Assembly: GCF_014646655.1 (NCBI RefSeq)
Contig: NZ_BMNR01000003.1
Span: 62,001-126,000 of the forward strand
Length of the DNA: 64,000 nucleotides
Origin: Yeosuana aromativorans
GTDB lineage: Bacteria > Bacteroidota > Bacteroidia > Flavobacteriales > Flavobacteriaceae
Reading direction: 5' to 3'
Shown here: piece by piece, positions 16,668-24,093 of the stretch
How positions within the stretch are numbered: position 1 is the first letter of the stretch
How the letters are laid out: the number at the start of each line of letters is the position of its first letter
The notes under the pieces: model-generated
Database searches by the model: none
The model's input: the letters and a program-made list of their open reading frames with translations, nothing else
What the model was told of the DNA's origin: nothing
Translations under genes and position numbers: made by a program

Positions 16668-17996
16668 TTGTTTTTAAAACGATATAACTCCTCAATATTA
16701 TTTGTTTTAATAACAGCACTCTTTTATTTCAGTTTTGCCTACGATTTGGTAAGAACCGATTATATAAAGCTCATTATGCTTTATTCGGCTTTATGCTTTT
16801 TGTTTTACAAGCTTATACAAATCAATAAACACAATACCCTTTTTTTAAGTGCAATAGCATTTATATTCAGGTTAATATTTCTCTTTTCCATTCCAAACTT
16901 ATCCCAAGATTTTTATCGTTTTATATGGGATGGGAGAATGATTTTGGAAGGGTTAAATCCGTATTTGCACACACCTGAATCCTTTATTTCAAAAGGGATT
17001 TTTCCAATACAGCAAGCTCAAGAACTCTACAATGGTATGGGTATTTTAAACGCTAGCCATTACACCAATTATCCGCCTTTAAACCAACTTTGTTTTGTCA
17101 TTGCAAGCCTATTTGCTGGTAACAGTATTTTAGGCTCGGCAATAGTCATGCGATTGATTATCATTGCGGCCGATTTTGGAACGCTTTTTTTTGGAAAAAA
17201 ATTGCTAGAAAAATTAAACATTCCTATTCATCATATTTTTTGGTATATACTCAATCCATTTATCATTATTGAACTCACTGGAAACCTTCATTTTGAAAGT
17301 GTCATGATATTCTTTTTAATATGGGGTTTATACTTGTTTAAAATAGGCCGTTGGAAAACCGCTGCTGTAATACTGGCTTGTTCTATATCCGTAAAATTAA
17401 TACCTCTTATATTTTTACCTCTGTTTTTCCAAAAACTAGGCTGGAAAAAAAGCATCCTTTTTTACGCAATTATTGGCTTGACAACCATATTGTTTTTTAC
17501 ACCTTTTATTTCGTCTGGGCTTTTGTCAAATTATACCCAAACAGTTGCTTTGTGGTTTCAAGAGTTTGAATTTAATGCTAGTTTGTATTACATAGCCAGA
17601 GAAATAGGTTATTTGTTTAGAGGATATAATGAAATACATATTATAGGGAAAATAATTCCTGTTCTAGTGGTTCTATTTGTTTTGTTTATGGCTTTTTTAA
17701 AGAAAAACAAAACAACGCTCGAGTTGGTAAGCAATATGCTGATTGTACTATCTTTTTACTATTTTACCAGTACAACCGTTCACCCATGGTATATAGCAAC
17801 ACTTTTAATAATTTCTGTTTTTACCAAATATAAATTCCCATTGGTCTGGAGCTTTGCAGTGATATTAAGTTATTTAGCTTACACCAACACAAATAACACT
17901 GAAACCCTTTGGGTTATTACTTTGGAATATGTTTTAGTTTATAGTGTGTTTTTTTGGGAGGTATTTATAAAAAAGGCCACCAAAATGGTAGCCTAA
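16668..17996 (+). CDS. GT87-like integral membrane mannosyltransferase
   Basis: A 442-residue polytopic protein with about ten to twelve helices and the loop QDFYRFIWDGRMILEGLNPY at about 80-100, typical of polyprenol-phosphate-mannose-dependent membrane glycosyltransferases (GT87/DUF2029 type). An in-frame TAA at 16653 excludes earlier starts; the first candidate start is TTG at 16668. That TTG lies inside TACTTTTG (16663-16670), which looks like a -7 promoter box. If that box is active, transcripts starting there would lack this start codon and translation would need transcripts from upstream. The first ATG lies over 100 bp downstream and would remove the first helix. The 3' end contains a terminator for the opposite strand. 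Confidence 0.82.
   Translation: MFLKRYNSSILFVLITALFYFSFAYDLVRTDYIKLIMLYSALCFLFYKLIQINKHNTLFLSAIAFIFRLIFLFSIPNLSQDFYRFIWDGRMILEGLNPYLHTPESFISKGIFPIQQAQELYNGMGILNASHYTNYPPLNQLCFVIASLFAGNSILGSAIVMRLIIIAADFGTLFFGKKLLEKLNIPIHHIFWYILNPFIIIELTGNLHFESVMIFFLIWGLYLFKIGRWKTAAVILACSISVKLIPLIFLPLFFQKLGWKKSILFYAIIGLTTILFFTPFISSGLLSNYTQTVALWFQEFEFNASLYYIAREIGYLFRGYNEIHIIGKIIPVLVVLFVLFMAFLKKNKTTLELVSNMLIVLSFYYFTSTTVHPWYIATLLIISVFTKYKFPLVWSFAVILSYLAYTNTNNTETLWVITLEYVLVYSVFFWEVFIKKATKMVA
17969..17993 (-). terminator. Terminator of the 18018-18350 gene embedded in opposing coding sequence
   Basis: Read on the minus strand, an imperfect 7-bp stem (GGCTACC/GGTGGCC, 17987-17993 and 17975-17981, one mismatch) is followed by six T (17969-17974). 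It ends the minus-strand gene but lies within the last codons of the plus-strand mannosyltransferase. Confidence 0.6.
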
Positions 17997-18017
17997 AAAA
18001 GTCTTTTAATAAATCAA

Positions 18018-18350
18018 TTACAGCTTTTCAAGCTTTGTAATGGTATTGATTTCATTTTCATCCTCGTAATTATCTTCGTCTTTGGTAACCACTATTTTGG
18101 TTGTATACGTGATTTTAAACTTAGTTCCTATTAAGGCTTCTGATTTTAAATCAAATTCCTTTGCAACGGCATCACTTACTTCTTGGAAGGTTAAGGTATA
18201 TTCTTCATCATTATCAGGATGTTTGGCAATAAAATTATAACCGTAATCTTCATGACCGTCATAAGTAGCTTCTACTGTAGTTGATGCTTGATCCACTGGA
18301 GTAAAAAGGGGTACTATCAAAAAGGAAATCATTAAAAATAATGTTTTCAT
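18018..18350 (-). CDS. Small exported protein, paralogous to the 18960-19190 product
   Basis: About 110 residues from the preferred start (MKTLFLMISFLIVPLF, a signal peptide); the frame is open for 11 more codons upstream but these would spoil the signal peptide. The C-terminal half, EFDLKSEALIGTKFKITYTT and a following acidic segment ending NTITKLEKL, is similar in pattern to the 76-residue protein encoded at 18960-19190. No named family. The function is unknown; a terminator lies just downstream. Confidence 0.65.
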   Translation of the reverse strand: MKTLFLMISFLIVPLFTPVDQASTTVEATYDGHEDYGYNFIAKHPDNDEEYTLTFQEVSDAVAKEFDLKSEALIGTKFKITYTTKIVVTKDEDNYEDENEINTITKLEKL

Positions 18351-18536
18351 GGGTTTTGTTATTTGTTTCACAAGCACATACACCCCCCCATATTCTCATT
18401 AAAAAACCTAGGGTTTTGCTTGTAAAAAGGTTAAATGAAATGGTATGTTGTCTTCAGATATTTGCCACCTCAAGTCTGAAAATGCTTTTAGTAAAACCTT
18501 GCGTTGATTTTACATGTGGTAAGGATGGATTTCTTT

Positions 18537-18950
18537 TTAAGCTTTAAAAATATCTGTTGTTTGTTTGAATGTCTTAAATTCCAACATATATCCATTAGGA
18601 TCCTTAACAAAAAAAGACTGATGTTCTCCTAATTGATCTTTTAAATACGTAGATTCAGTAACCAAGTCAAGTTTAAATCCATCGAGTTTTGAGTAAATGG
18701 ATTTCCAAGTGTCTAAATCTACAATTACACCAAAATGAAAAGACGGCAATATTTTACCTTCAAAAATGTAGTTTGGATTATTGAAATTAAATTTTTTGGC
18801 CTTGATAAATGTAATTTGATGGCCAAACAGATTAACATCGATCCAATTTTGAGTATTCCTACCATAAGTAGCACCAATACAGTCCACATAAAAGCTCTTT
18901 GTTTCTTTTATGCTAACACATGGCAATGAAATGTGAAATGGCGTATTCAT
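18537..18950 (-). CDS. VOC (glyoxalase-fold) family protein
   Basis: A 137-residue protein with the beta-alpha-beta-beta-beta VOC fold. Likely metal ligands are His7 in PFHISLPC, His72 in PSFHFGVIVD and Glu122 in GYMLEFK. VKDPNGYMLEFKTF is the classic C-terminal VOC motif. The substrate is unknown; members include dioxygenases, glyoxalases and antibiotic-resistance proteins. It starts 9 bp beyond the stop of the small protein gene at 18960 and is probably co-transcribed with it. Confidence 0.85.
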   Translation of the reverse strand: MNTPFHISLPCVSIKETKSFYVDCIGATYGRNTQNWIDVNLFGHQITFIKAKKFNFNNPNYIFEGKILPSFHFGVIVDLDTWKSIYSKLDGFKLDLVTESTYLKDQLGEHQSFFVKDPNGYMLEFKTFKQTTDIFKA

Positions 18951-18959
18951 ATAATGAGA

Positions 18960-19190
18960 TTAAAGAGGTTTTAAACTTTCTATCCTGTAAATAACAAAAT
19001 CCTCATCGGCATCTTCAATAACTTCTATGAAAGATACCAAAAAAGATTTTCCTATTAAACTTTTATCGTTTTTTAAATCGTATTGTTTTAAGGCTCTTGG
19101 ATGAACCTCTTCAAAAACCATCTCTTCACCCGTTTCAAACAAAAACTTAAAATAACCGTCTTTGTAAGATATAAAAACAGCTTCAATCAT
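18960..19190 (-). CDS. Small acidic hypothetical protein
   Basis: A 76-residue cytoplasmic protein. The sequence reads as a small beta-sheet domain with the segment YDLKNDKSLIGKSFLVSFIE, similar to the corresponding part of the exported 18018-18350 product, and ends IESLKPL compared with ITKLEKL there. It lies 11 bp beyond the stop of the acidic protein gene at 19202 and thus trails the polyamine operon. No known domain. Confidence 0.65.
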   Translation of the reverse strand: MIEAVFISYKDGYFKFLFETGEEMVFEEVHPRALKQYDLKNDKSLIGKSFLVSFIEVIEDADEDFVIYRIESLKPL

Positions 19191-19201
19191 CTTAATAACT
19201 A

Positions 19202-19531
19202 TTAATCCAAATCCATCTCTTCAGAATCCTCAGCTACATCAATATCTGGATCTTGAATAGCATCTGGATCGTCATTGTCATAATCTTCATAATCATCCTC
19301 ATCATAATTTTCCATGGTTTTCACCAATTTGGTACTTACCTTAATGAGGTATTTGGTGTCATCGGTATTAACTTCAACAGCTTCAACCAATTCGTTTTTA
19401 GCATTTCTAAAGGTGATAATATGCTCTTCATCATATCCGTCAGGATATTTTTCAACCAACAGTCCCAAAATTTCGGGCGTTAGCTTTTTAAAGTCTACAA
19501 TGACGCGTTTTAGGTTGTCTCTTTTATTCAT
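19202..19531 (-). CDS. Acidic-tail hypothetical protein of the polyamine operon
   Basis: A 109-residue protein. The N-terminal half (RVIVDFKKLTPEILGLLVEKYPDG) is ordered and mildly basic, the C-terminal third is strongly acidic with many Asp and Glu and no hydrophobic core (from about residue 75). It starts 2 bp after the stop of the deoxyhypusine-synthase-like gene, so it is in the same transcript. An acidic tail could bind polyamines or basic proteins; this is speculation. No family name can be given. Confidence 0.68.
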   Translation of the reverse strand: MNKRDNLKRVIVDFKKLTPEILGLLVEKYPDGYDEEHIITFRNAKNELVEAVEVNTDDTKYLIKVSTKLVKTMENYDEDDYEDYDNDDPDAIQDPDIDVAEDSEEMDLD

Positions 19532-19533
19532 AA

Positions 19534-20520
19534 TTACATATCTAATAAGTAGGCAAAAATAAGCGGTGCTACAATGGTTGCATCACTTTCAATTATAAAT
19601 TTTGGTGTGTTAATATCTAATTTTCCCCAAGTTATCTTTTCATTTGGAACCGCACCAGAATACGAACCATAACTTGTTGTGGAATCACTTATCTGGCAAA
19701 AATAGCTCCAAAACGGTGTGTCTGTTCGTTCCATATCTTGATATAACATGGGCACTACACAAATTGGGAAATCACCAGCTATACCACCTCCTATTTGGAA
19801 AAAACCAATACCATTTTTTGAGTTTTCGGTATACCAATCAGCCAAAAAAGTCATATACTCTATCCCCGATTTCATGGTGCTTGCCTTAAGCTCTCCTTTA
19901 AGTACGTAGCTAGCAAAAATATTTCCCATAGTACTGTCTTCCCATCCTGGAACAATTATAGGTAAATTTTTCTTTGCTGCCGCATACATCCATGAGTCTT
20001 TTAAATCAATTTCATAATATTCTTCCAAAACGCCCGATAATAGCATTTTGTACATAAACTCATGTGGCAAATAACGCTCCCCTTTATCATCGGCATCTTT
20101 CCAAATTTTAAAAATATGTTGTTGTAAACGCCTAAAGGCTTCTTCTTCTGGAATACAAGTATCTGTTACCCTATTTAATCCTTGCTCCAACAAATCCCAC
20201 TCTTCCTGAGGCGTTAAATCACGATAATGAGGAACGCGTTTGTAATGTGAATGCGCAACCAAATTCATGATATCTTCTTCTAGGTTGGCGCCAGTACAAG
20301 ATATAATTTGCACTTTATCCTGACGGATCATCTCAGCAAATATCTTGCCCAGCTCCGCAGTACTCATGGCACCCGCCAATGACACAAGCATTTTAGAACC
20401 TTGCTCCAACTGTGCTTCATAAGCTTTTGCTGCATCTACAACCGTAGCCGCATTAAAGTGTAAGTAATATTTTTCAATAAAATTAGAAATTGCACCTTTA
20501 GTATTCGTCATCATCATCAA
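19534..20520 (-). CDS. Deoxyhypusine synthase family protein, probable homospermidine synthase
   Basis: A 328-residue enzyme of the deoxyhypusine synthase fold. NAD-site motifs include SLAGAMSTAELGKI and ISCTGANLEEDI. ITWGKL places the catalytic lysine (about Lys300) in the position of the human enzyme's SWGKI, and ESDATIVAPLIFAYL follows. Bacteria lack eIF5A, so the likely reaction is spermidine- or putrescine-dependent homospermidine formation, consistent with the arginine decarboxylase two genes upstream. The start has four consecutive ATG codons (20520, 20517, 20514, 20511); the overlap with the upstream gene (up to 23 bp) is in a trinucleotide repeat. Confidence 0.88.
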   Translation of the reverse strand: MMMMTNTKGAISNFIEKYYLHFNAATVVDAAKAYEAQLEQGSKMLVSLAGAMSTAELGKIFAEMIRQDKVQIISCTGANLEEDIMNLVAHSHYKRVPHYRDLTPQEEWDLLEQGLNRVTDTCIPEEEAFRRLQQHIFKIWKDADDKGERYLPHEFMYKMLLSGVLEEYYEIDLKDSWMYAAAKKNLPIIVPGWEDSTMGNIFASYVLKGELKASTMKSGIEYMTFLADWYTENSKNGIGFFQIGGGIAGDFPICVVPMLYQDMERTDTPFWSYFCQISDSTTSYGSYSGAVPNEKITWGKLDINTPKFIIESDATIVAPLIFAYLLDM

Positions 20521-21424
20521 ATTTTGAAACGTTATTTTTTTGGTTTAAGCCTTCGTACGAATTGTCATAATCATCATCCACATTTTCTTCAGCAAACTTG
20601 TAGCTTAACATTTTGTAATACAGTCTGGCTGTTAAAAAGTCTGAAGCAGCATTTAATTCATTAGGACACAATCCTACCAAATCAAACCCTACAATATTTT
20701 TTTCTTCAAATAATTTTCTTAAAAACTCTAAGGTTTCATACCAAAACAAACCGCCTGGTTCTGGTTTGGCAACAGATGTCATTATGGAAATGTCAATAGC
20801 TGACAAATCAAACGTAATATACACATTATCTGTCATTTGGTCAATTGCGGAATCCATCCAAGTATCATCCACTGCCATATCATGGGCAAAATATATTTTG
20901 TCCTCATCATCCATGACCGTTTTTTCAATGGCATTCATGGAACGAACCCCTACTTGAATAAGATTGGTGGTTTGGCTAGCTTCATACAGTGCGCAATCTG
21001 GATGCAGAGAAGATCCTTTGTAAGTCTTCAATAAGTTTGCATGGGCATCAATTTGAAGTACCGTTAAACTATTGAAACACTCATTAAAAGCACGAATAGC
21101 ACCAATTGAAATAGCATGGTTACCACCTACAAGCGTTACAAACTTATTCTTTTTTATATATTTTTTTGCTGATTGGTGTACCGCATTAACCATAGTTTCA
21201 GCCGAAGATTCTGTTACAGCATCAGCTAAATAAATGCCTTGTCGGTATACTTCTGTATCTGTTTCAATGTCATATAGGGTAATGTTTTCAGAGGCCTTTA
21301 AAAAAGCTTCTGGCCCTTTTTGAGATGTATTTGCATTACCATAAGGAACAGGTATTAACACAATTTTGGCCTGCTCCTGCTTAGAAAATTCCTCTGGAAT
21401 CCCAGCATACGTTTTATTGTCCAT
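20498..21424 (-). CDS. Agmatinase/arginase-family protein with degenerate metal site
   Basis: A 308-residue ureohydrolase-fold protein. The metal motifs are altered: GGNHA keeps His103; DAHAN keeps Asp126 and His128 but the next ligand is Asn130; TFDLSAID keeps Asp206 but has Ser208 where Asp is expected. GLCPN (Gly251) replaces the usual VELCP or VEVNP glutamate that contacts the guanidinium. The codons were checked on the DNA and are clear. It is probably not an active agmatinase. Position between arginine decarboxylase and the deoxyhypusine-synthase homologue, with overlaps of 11 and up to 23 bp, suggests a role in polyamine synthesis, perhaps as a regulatory or scaffold subunit. Confidence 0.86.
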   Translation of the reverse strand: MDNKTYAGIPEEFSKQEQAKIVLIPVPYGNANTSQKGPEAFLKASENITLYDIETDTEVYRQGIYLADAVTESSAETMVNAVHQSAKKYIKKNKFVTLVGGNHAISIGAIRAFNECFNSLTVLQIDAHANLLKTYKGSSLHPDCALYEASQTTNLIQVGVRSMNAIEKTVMDDEDKIYFAHDMAVDDTWMDSAIDQMTDNVYITFDLSAIDISIMTSVAKPEPGGLFWYETLEFLRKLFEEKNIVGFDLVGLCPNELNAASDFLTARLYYKMLSYKFAEENVDDDYDNSYEGLNQKNNVSKFDDDDEY

Positions 21425-22814
21425 TATAACCTAAAATTTTAAGTAAGTCTTCACTTTTTTGTTGTTCACTAAATAATTCTGTTGTAAGGTTTCCGTTTTC
21501 ATCCTTATCTATTAAAATATGTTTTGGTGAGGGTATCAAGCAATGTTGCAATCCGCCAAAACCTCCAATAGTTTCTTGATACGCACCAATATTAAAAAAG
21601 CCAATATACAAAGGTTTTTCTTTATTGTATTTTGGCAAATAAATAGCGTTCATATGTTGCTCACTGTTGTAGTAATCATCACTATCACAAGTAAGACCTC
21701 CTAACAGGACACGCTCATAGCTATCATACCATCTATTAACGGGCAACATAATAAACCGCTTGTTAATGGCCCAAGTATCAGGCAATGTTGTAATAAACGA
21801 CGAGTTGATCATATTCCATTTTTCACGGTCGTTTTGTTGTTTTTGGTACAGCACTTCATAAATAGCACCACCGCTTTCACCCACGGTAAAGCTCCCAAAT
21901 TCAGTGAAAATATTAGGCACTTTTACTTCTTCCTCATCGCAGACAAGCTTAATCTGATTGATTATTTCATCAACCATATATTCATAATCAAAATCAAATG
22001 CCAATGAATTTTTTATGGGGAAGCCACCTCCAATATTCAAACTGTCCAATGAAGGACATATCCTTTTTAAACTGACATAAACCTTTAAACATTTTGACAA
22101 TTCGTTCCAGTAATAAGCGTTGTCCCGTATGCCTGTATTGATAAAAAAGTGCAGCATTTTTAACTTTACTTTTTTATTGTCCCTTACTTGTTTGTTGTAA
22201 AACGGTACAATGTTTTTGTAACCAATCCCTAGTCTAGATGTGTAAAACTCAAATTTAGGCTCTTCTTCAGAAGCTATTCTAATACCTATGTTGAATTTGC
22301 CTTTTATTTGTTCTGATAATAAATCGATTTCCTCATAATTATCAATAATTGGAATACAATTTTTGTGTCCGTTGTTTATTAATCGCGCAATATTCTCAAC
22401 GTATTGAGCACGCTTAAATCCGTTACTGATTACGTAGGTCTCTTCGGTTATCTTACCTTCCCTTTTTAAGTTCTCAACAATATCAATATCAAAGGCTGAA
22501 GAGGTTTCTATGTGGATATCATTTTTAAGTGCTTCATTTAAAACATGCTTAAAATGGGAACTTTTGGTACAATAACAATAGTTGTATTTTCCTTTGTATT
22601 TATTTTTTTTGATGGCTTTGGCAAACCAGCCTTTGGCCCTGTTGATATTATTTGATATTTGGGGCAAGTAGGTAAACTTTAATGGCGTTCCATAGGTTTC
22701 TACCAATTCCATTAAATCGATGTCATGAAATTGAAGGTTTTTATCTTCCAGCTTAAATTCTTCTTGCGGGAAATCAAAGGTTTGGCCAATAAGGTCAATA
22801 TATTTAGTATTCAT
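21414..22814 (-). CDS. speA: PLP-dependent arginine decarboxylase (alanine racemase fold)
   Basis: A 466-residue fold-type III PLP decarboxylase. YCTKSSHFKHVL holds the Schiff-base lysine (Lys84). LDSLNIGGGFP is the phosphate-binding loop, LTCDSDDYYN the conserved Cys-Asp pair near the second active site, and GAYQETIGGFGGLQHCL the C-terminal motif. It would convert arginine to agmatine as the first step of the polyamine operon. The substrate is deduced from family resemblance and neighbours; diaminopimelate and ornithine decarboxylases share the fold. It overlaps the agmatinase-like gene by 11 bp. Confidence 0.85.
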   Translation of the reverse strand: MNTKYIDLIGQTFDFPQEEFKLEDKNLQFHDIDLMELVETYGTPLKFTYLPQISNNINRAKGWFAKAIKKNKYKGKYNYCYCTKSSHFKHVLNEALKNDIHIETSSAFDIDIVENLKREGKITEETYVISNGFKRAQYVENIARLINNGHKNCIPIIDNYEEIDLLSEQIKGKFNIGIRIASEEEPKFEFYTSRLGIGYKNIVPFYNKQVRDNKKVKLKMLHFFINTGIRDNAYYWNELSKCLKVYVSLKRICPSLDSLNIGGGFPIKNSLAFDFDYEYMVDEIINQIKLVCDEEEVKVPNIFTEFGSFTVGESGGAIYEVLYQKQQNDREKWNMINSSFITTLPDTWAINKRFIMLPVNRWYDSYERVLLGGLTCDSDDYYNSEQHMNAIYLPKYNKEKPLYIGFFNIGAYQETIGGFGGLQHCLIPSPKHILIDKDENGNLTTELFSEQQKSEDLLKILGYNGQ

Positions 22815-23147
22815 TATTTTCTATCAGATATAAAATTCTCAAAATATTTTGTTTACAAGTTATAAAAACAATCATTCATGAGAAAATCAAATTTGCTTTT
22901 GGGCACAAGTGGTAGGAATAAAACCATTCACATGCTGGCTAGATTTTATACAATAGATAGAAGCCAGCTTTAAAATTTGGTTACTTAATCTAAAAGTTGC
23001 TTTTGAACATGACTTCTTAATGCCCATAAGCCCAAACGTAGAAACATATTTCAATTTTGTTCAGCTAAATACATTACAAATGAAATATAAAAAATTGAAT
23101 TTTAAACTTTTTTTTTATTTTTTTTAAAAACATTTCAATACGTTATA
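22815..23147. other. Intergenic region with long-loop hairpin
   Basis: A 333-bp AT-rich gap. A 7-bp inverted repeat (GCTGGCT at 22934-22940, AGCCAGC at 22962-22968) has a 21-nt spacer and no T-run on either side. A poly-T tract occupies 23108-23126 on the plus strand. No open frame is supported. The promoter of the polyamine operon must lie at the left end but no clear TAnnTTTG box is visible. Confidence 0.4.
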
Positions 23148-24020
23148 TCACAGCATCTTAAGGGTATTCAATTCCTGCTGTGTTAAATGTTTCCAATGAC
23201 CCCGCGGAAGATCTTTTTTGGTTAGGTGACCAATGGCTACACAATCCAAACTAATAATTTCATATTTTAAATAATCAAAAATAGTTCTGATAATGGTATT
23301 GCCTGTATTCTTGATTTTTAATCCAATTTCCTTTTTTGAAGCACCATCAATATAACTTATTTCTTCAACCGAAATCAATTTCCCTTCAACCTTAAAGCCA
23401 TTCTGGATTTTTTTTAAATCTTCCAGTTTTAAATTTTTATCCAATTCAACATGAAATAACCGTGACACCCCATGTTTTGAATTGGTAAATTTTTCCATAA
23501 CAACCTCATCATTGGTAAACAGCAACAATCCTTTTGAATTTCGGCCTAAACGCCCAATGGGTTTTATGCGAGACGTAGTTGCGTTGGCAACTAAATCCAT
23601 AACGGTTCTGCCTTTGCCTTCACTTGTGGTTGTAGCAAAACCTTTAGGTTTATTTAGCAATACATACGCTTTTTTCTCGGGATTTATTCTAGCGCCATCA
23701 TATCGTACTTCATCATCAATCTTAACCTTATAGCCCATTTCTGTGACTACTTTTCCATTGACCGTTACCAAACCGGTTGCTATATGCACATCGGCTTCCC
23801 TACGTGAACAAACACCCGAATTGGCCACATATTTATTTAATCTGATTTCATCAGGATTTGATGATTTCTTTGAAATAGGCTTAGGAGAACCTGTTGGTTT
23901 AGGTGTTCCTACAGCTTTTTTAATTGGTGCATTTCCTCTGGCATAACTTTTTGAGCGGCTATTTCCAGTACCTCTTCCTGATGCTTTTCCTTTTCCATTA
24001 CTACCTTGATGTCTACTCAT
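23148..24020 (-). CDS. RluB/RsuA-type pseudouridine synthase homologue lacking the catalytic Asp
   Basis: A 290-residue protein. A Gly/Ser/Lys-rich basic N-tail (1-56) precedes an S4 RNA-binding domain (about 58-105: IRLNKYVANSGVCSRREAD) and an RsuA-family core. The catalytic motif normally GRLDxxTxGLLLFTND reads GRLGRNSKGLLLFTND, with Gly159 (GGC) instead of Asp. The active-site Tyr strand reads RLFHVELD (Phe189), and the conserved RNRxVRR motif near the C-terminus reads GNTIIRT. It most likely binds RNA without modifying it, or uses another residue. LNKPKG and LTKKDLPRGHW show the fold is otherwise intact. Confidence 0.87.
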   Translation of the reverse strand: MSRHQGSNGKGKASGRGTGNSRSKSYARGNAPIKKAVGTPKPTGSPKPISKKSSNPDEIRLNKYVANSGVCSRREADVHIATGLVTVNGKVVTEMGYKVKIDDEVRYDGARINPEKKAYVLLNKPKGFATTTSEGKGRTVMDLVANATTSRIKPIGRLGRNSKGLLLFTNDEVVMEKFTNSKHGVSRLFHVELDKNLKLEDLKKIQNGFKVEGKLISVEEISYIDGASKKEIGLKIKNTGNTIIRTIFDYLKYEIISLDCVAIGHLTKKDLPRGHWKHLTQQELNTLKML

Positions 24021-24037
24021 TGTTATTTTATTTTGTG

Positions 24038-24045
24038 CAAAGATA
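24038..24045 (-). promoter_or_regulatory. -7 promoter box of the RluB-like gene
   Basis: TATCTTTG on the minus strand matches TAnnTTTG and is 17 bp from the ATG at 24020. It makes the RluB-like gene a unit separate from the mevalonate operon upstream. Confidence 0.6.
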
Positions 24046-24093
24046 CTCTTTAAATTTACGAAATACGATTTTTGATTTACGATTTAAAACCCG

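Noticed and set aside
22934-22968. 7-bp inverted repeat as a terminator of the RluB-like gene
   Set aside because: The loop is 21 nt and no T-run follows on either strand; it is listed only as intergenic content.
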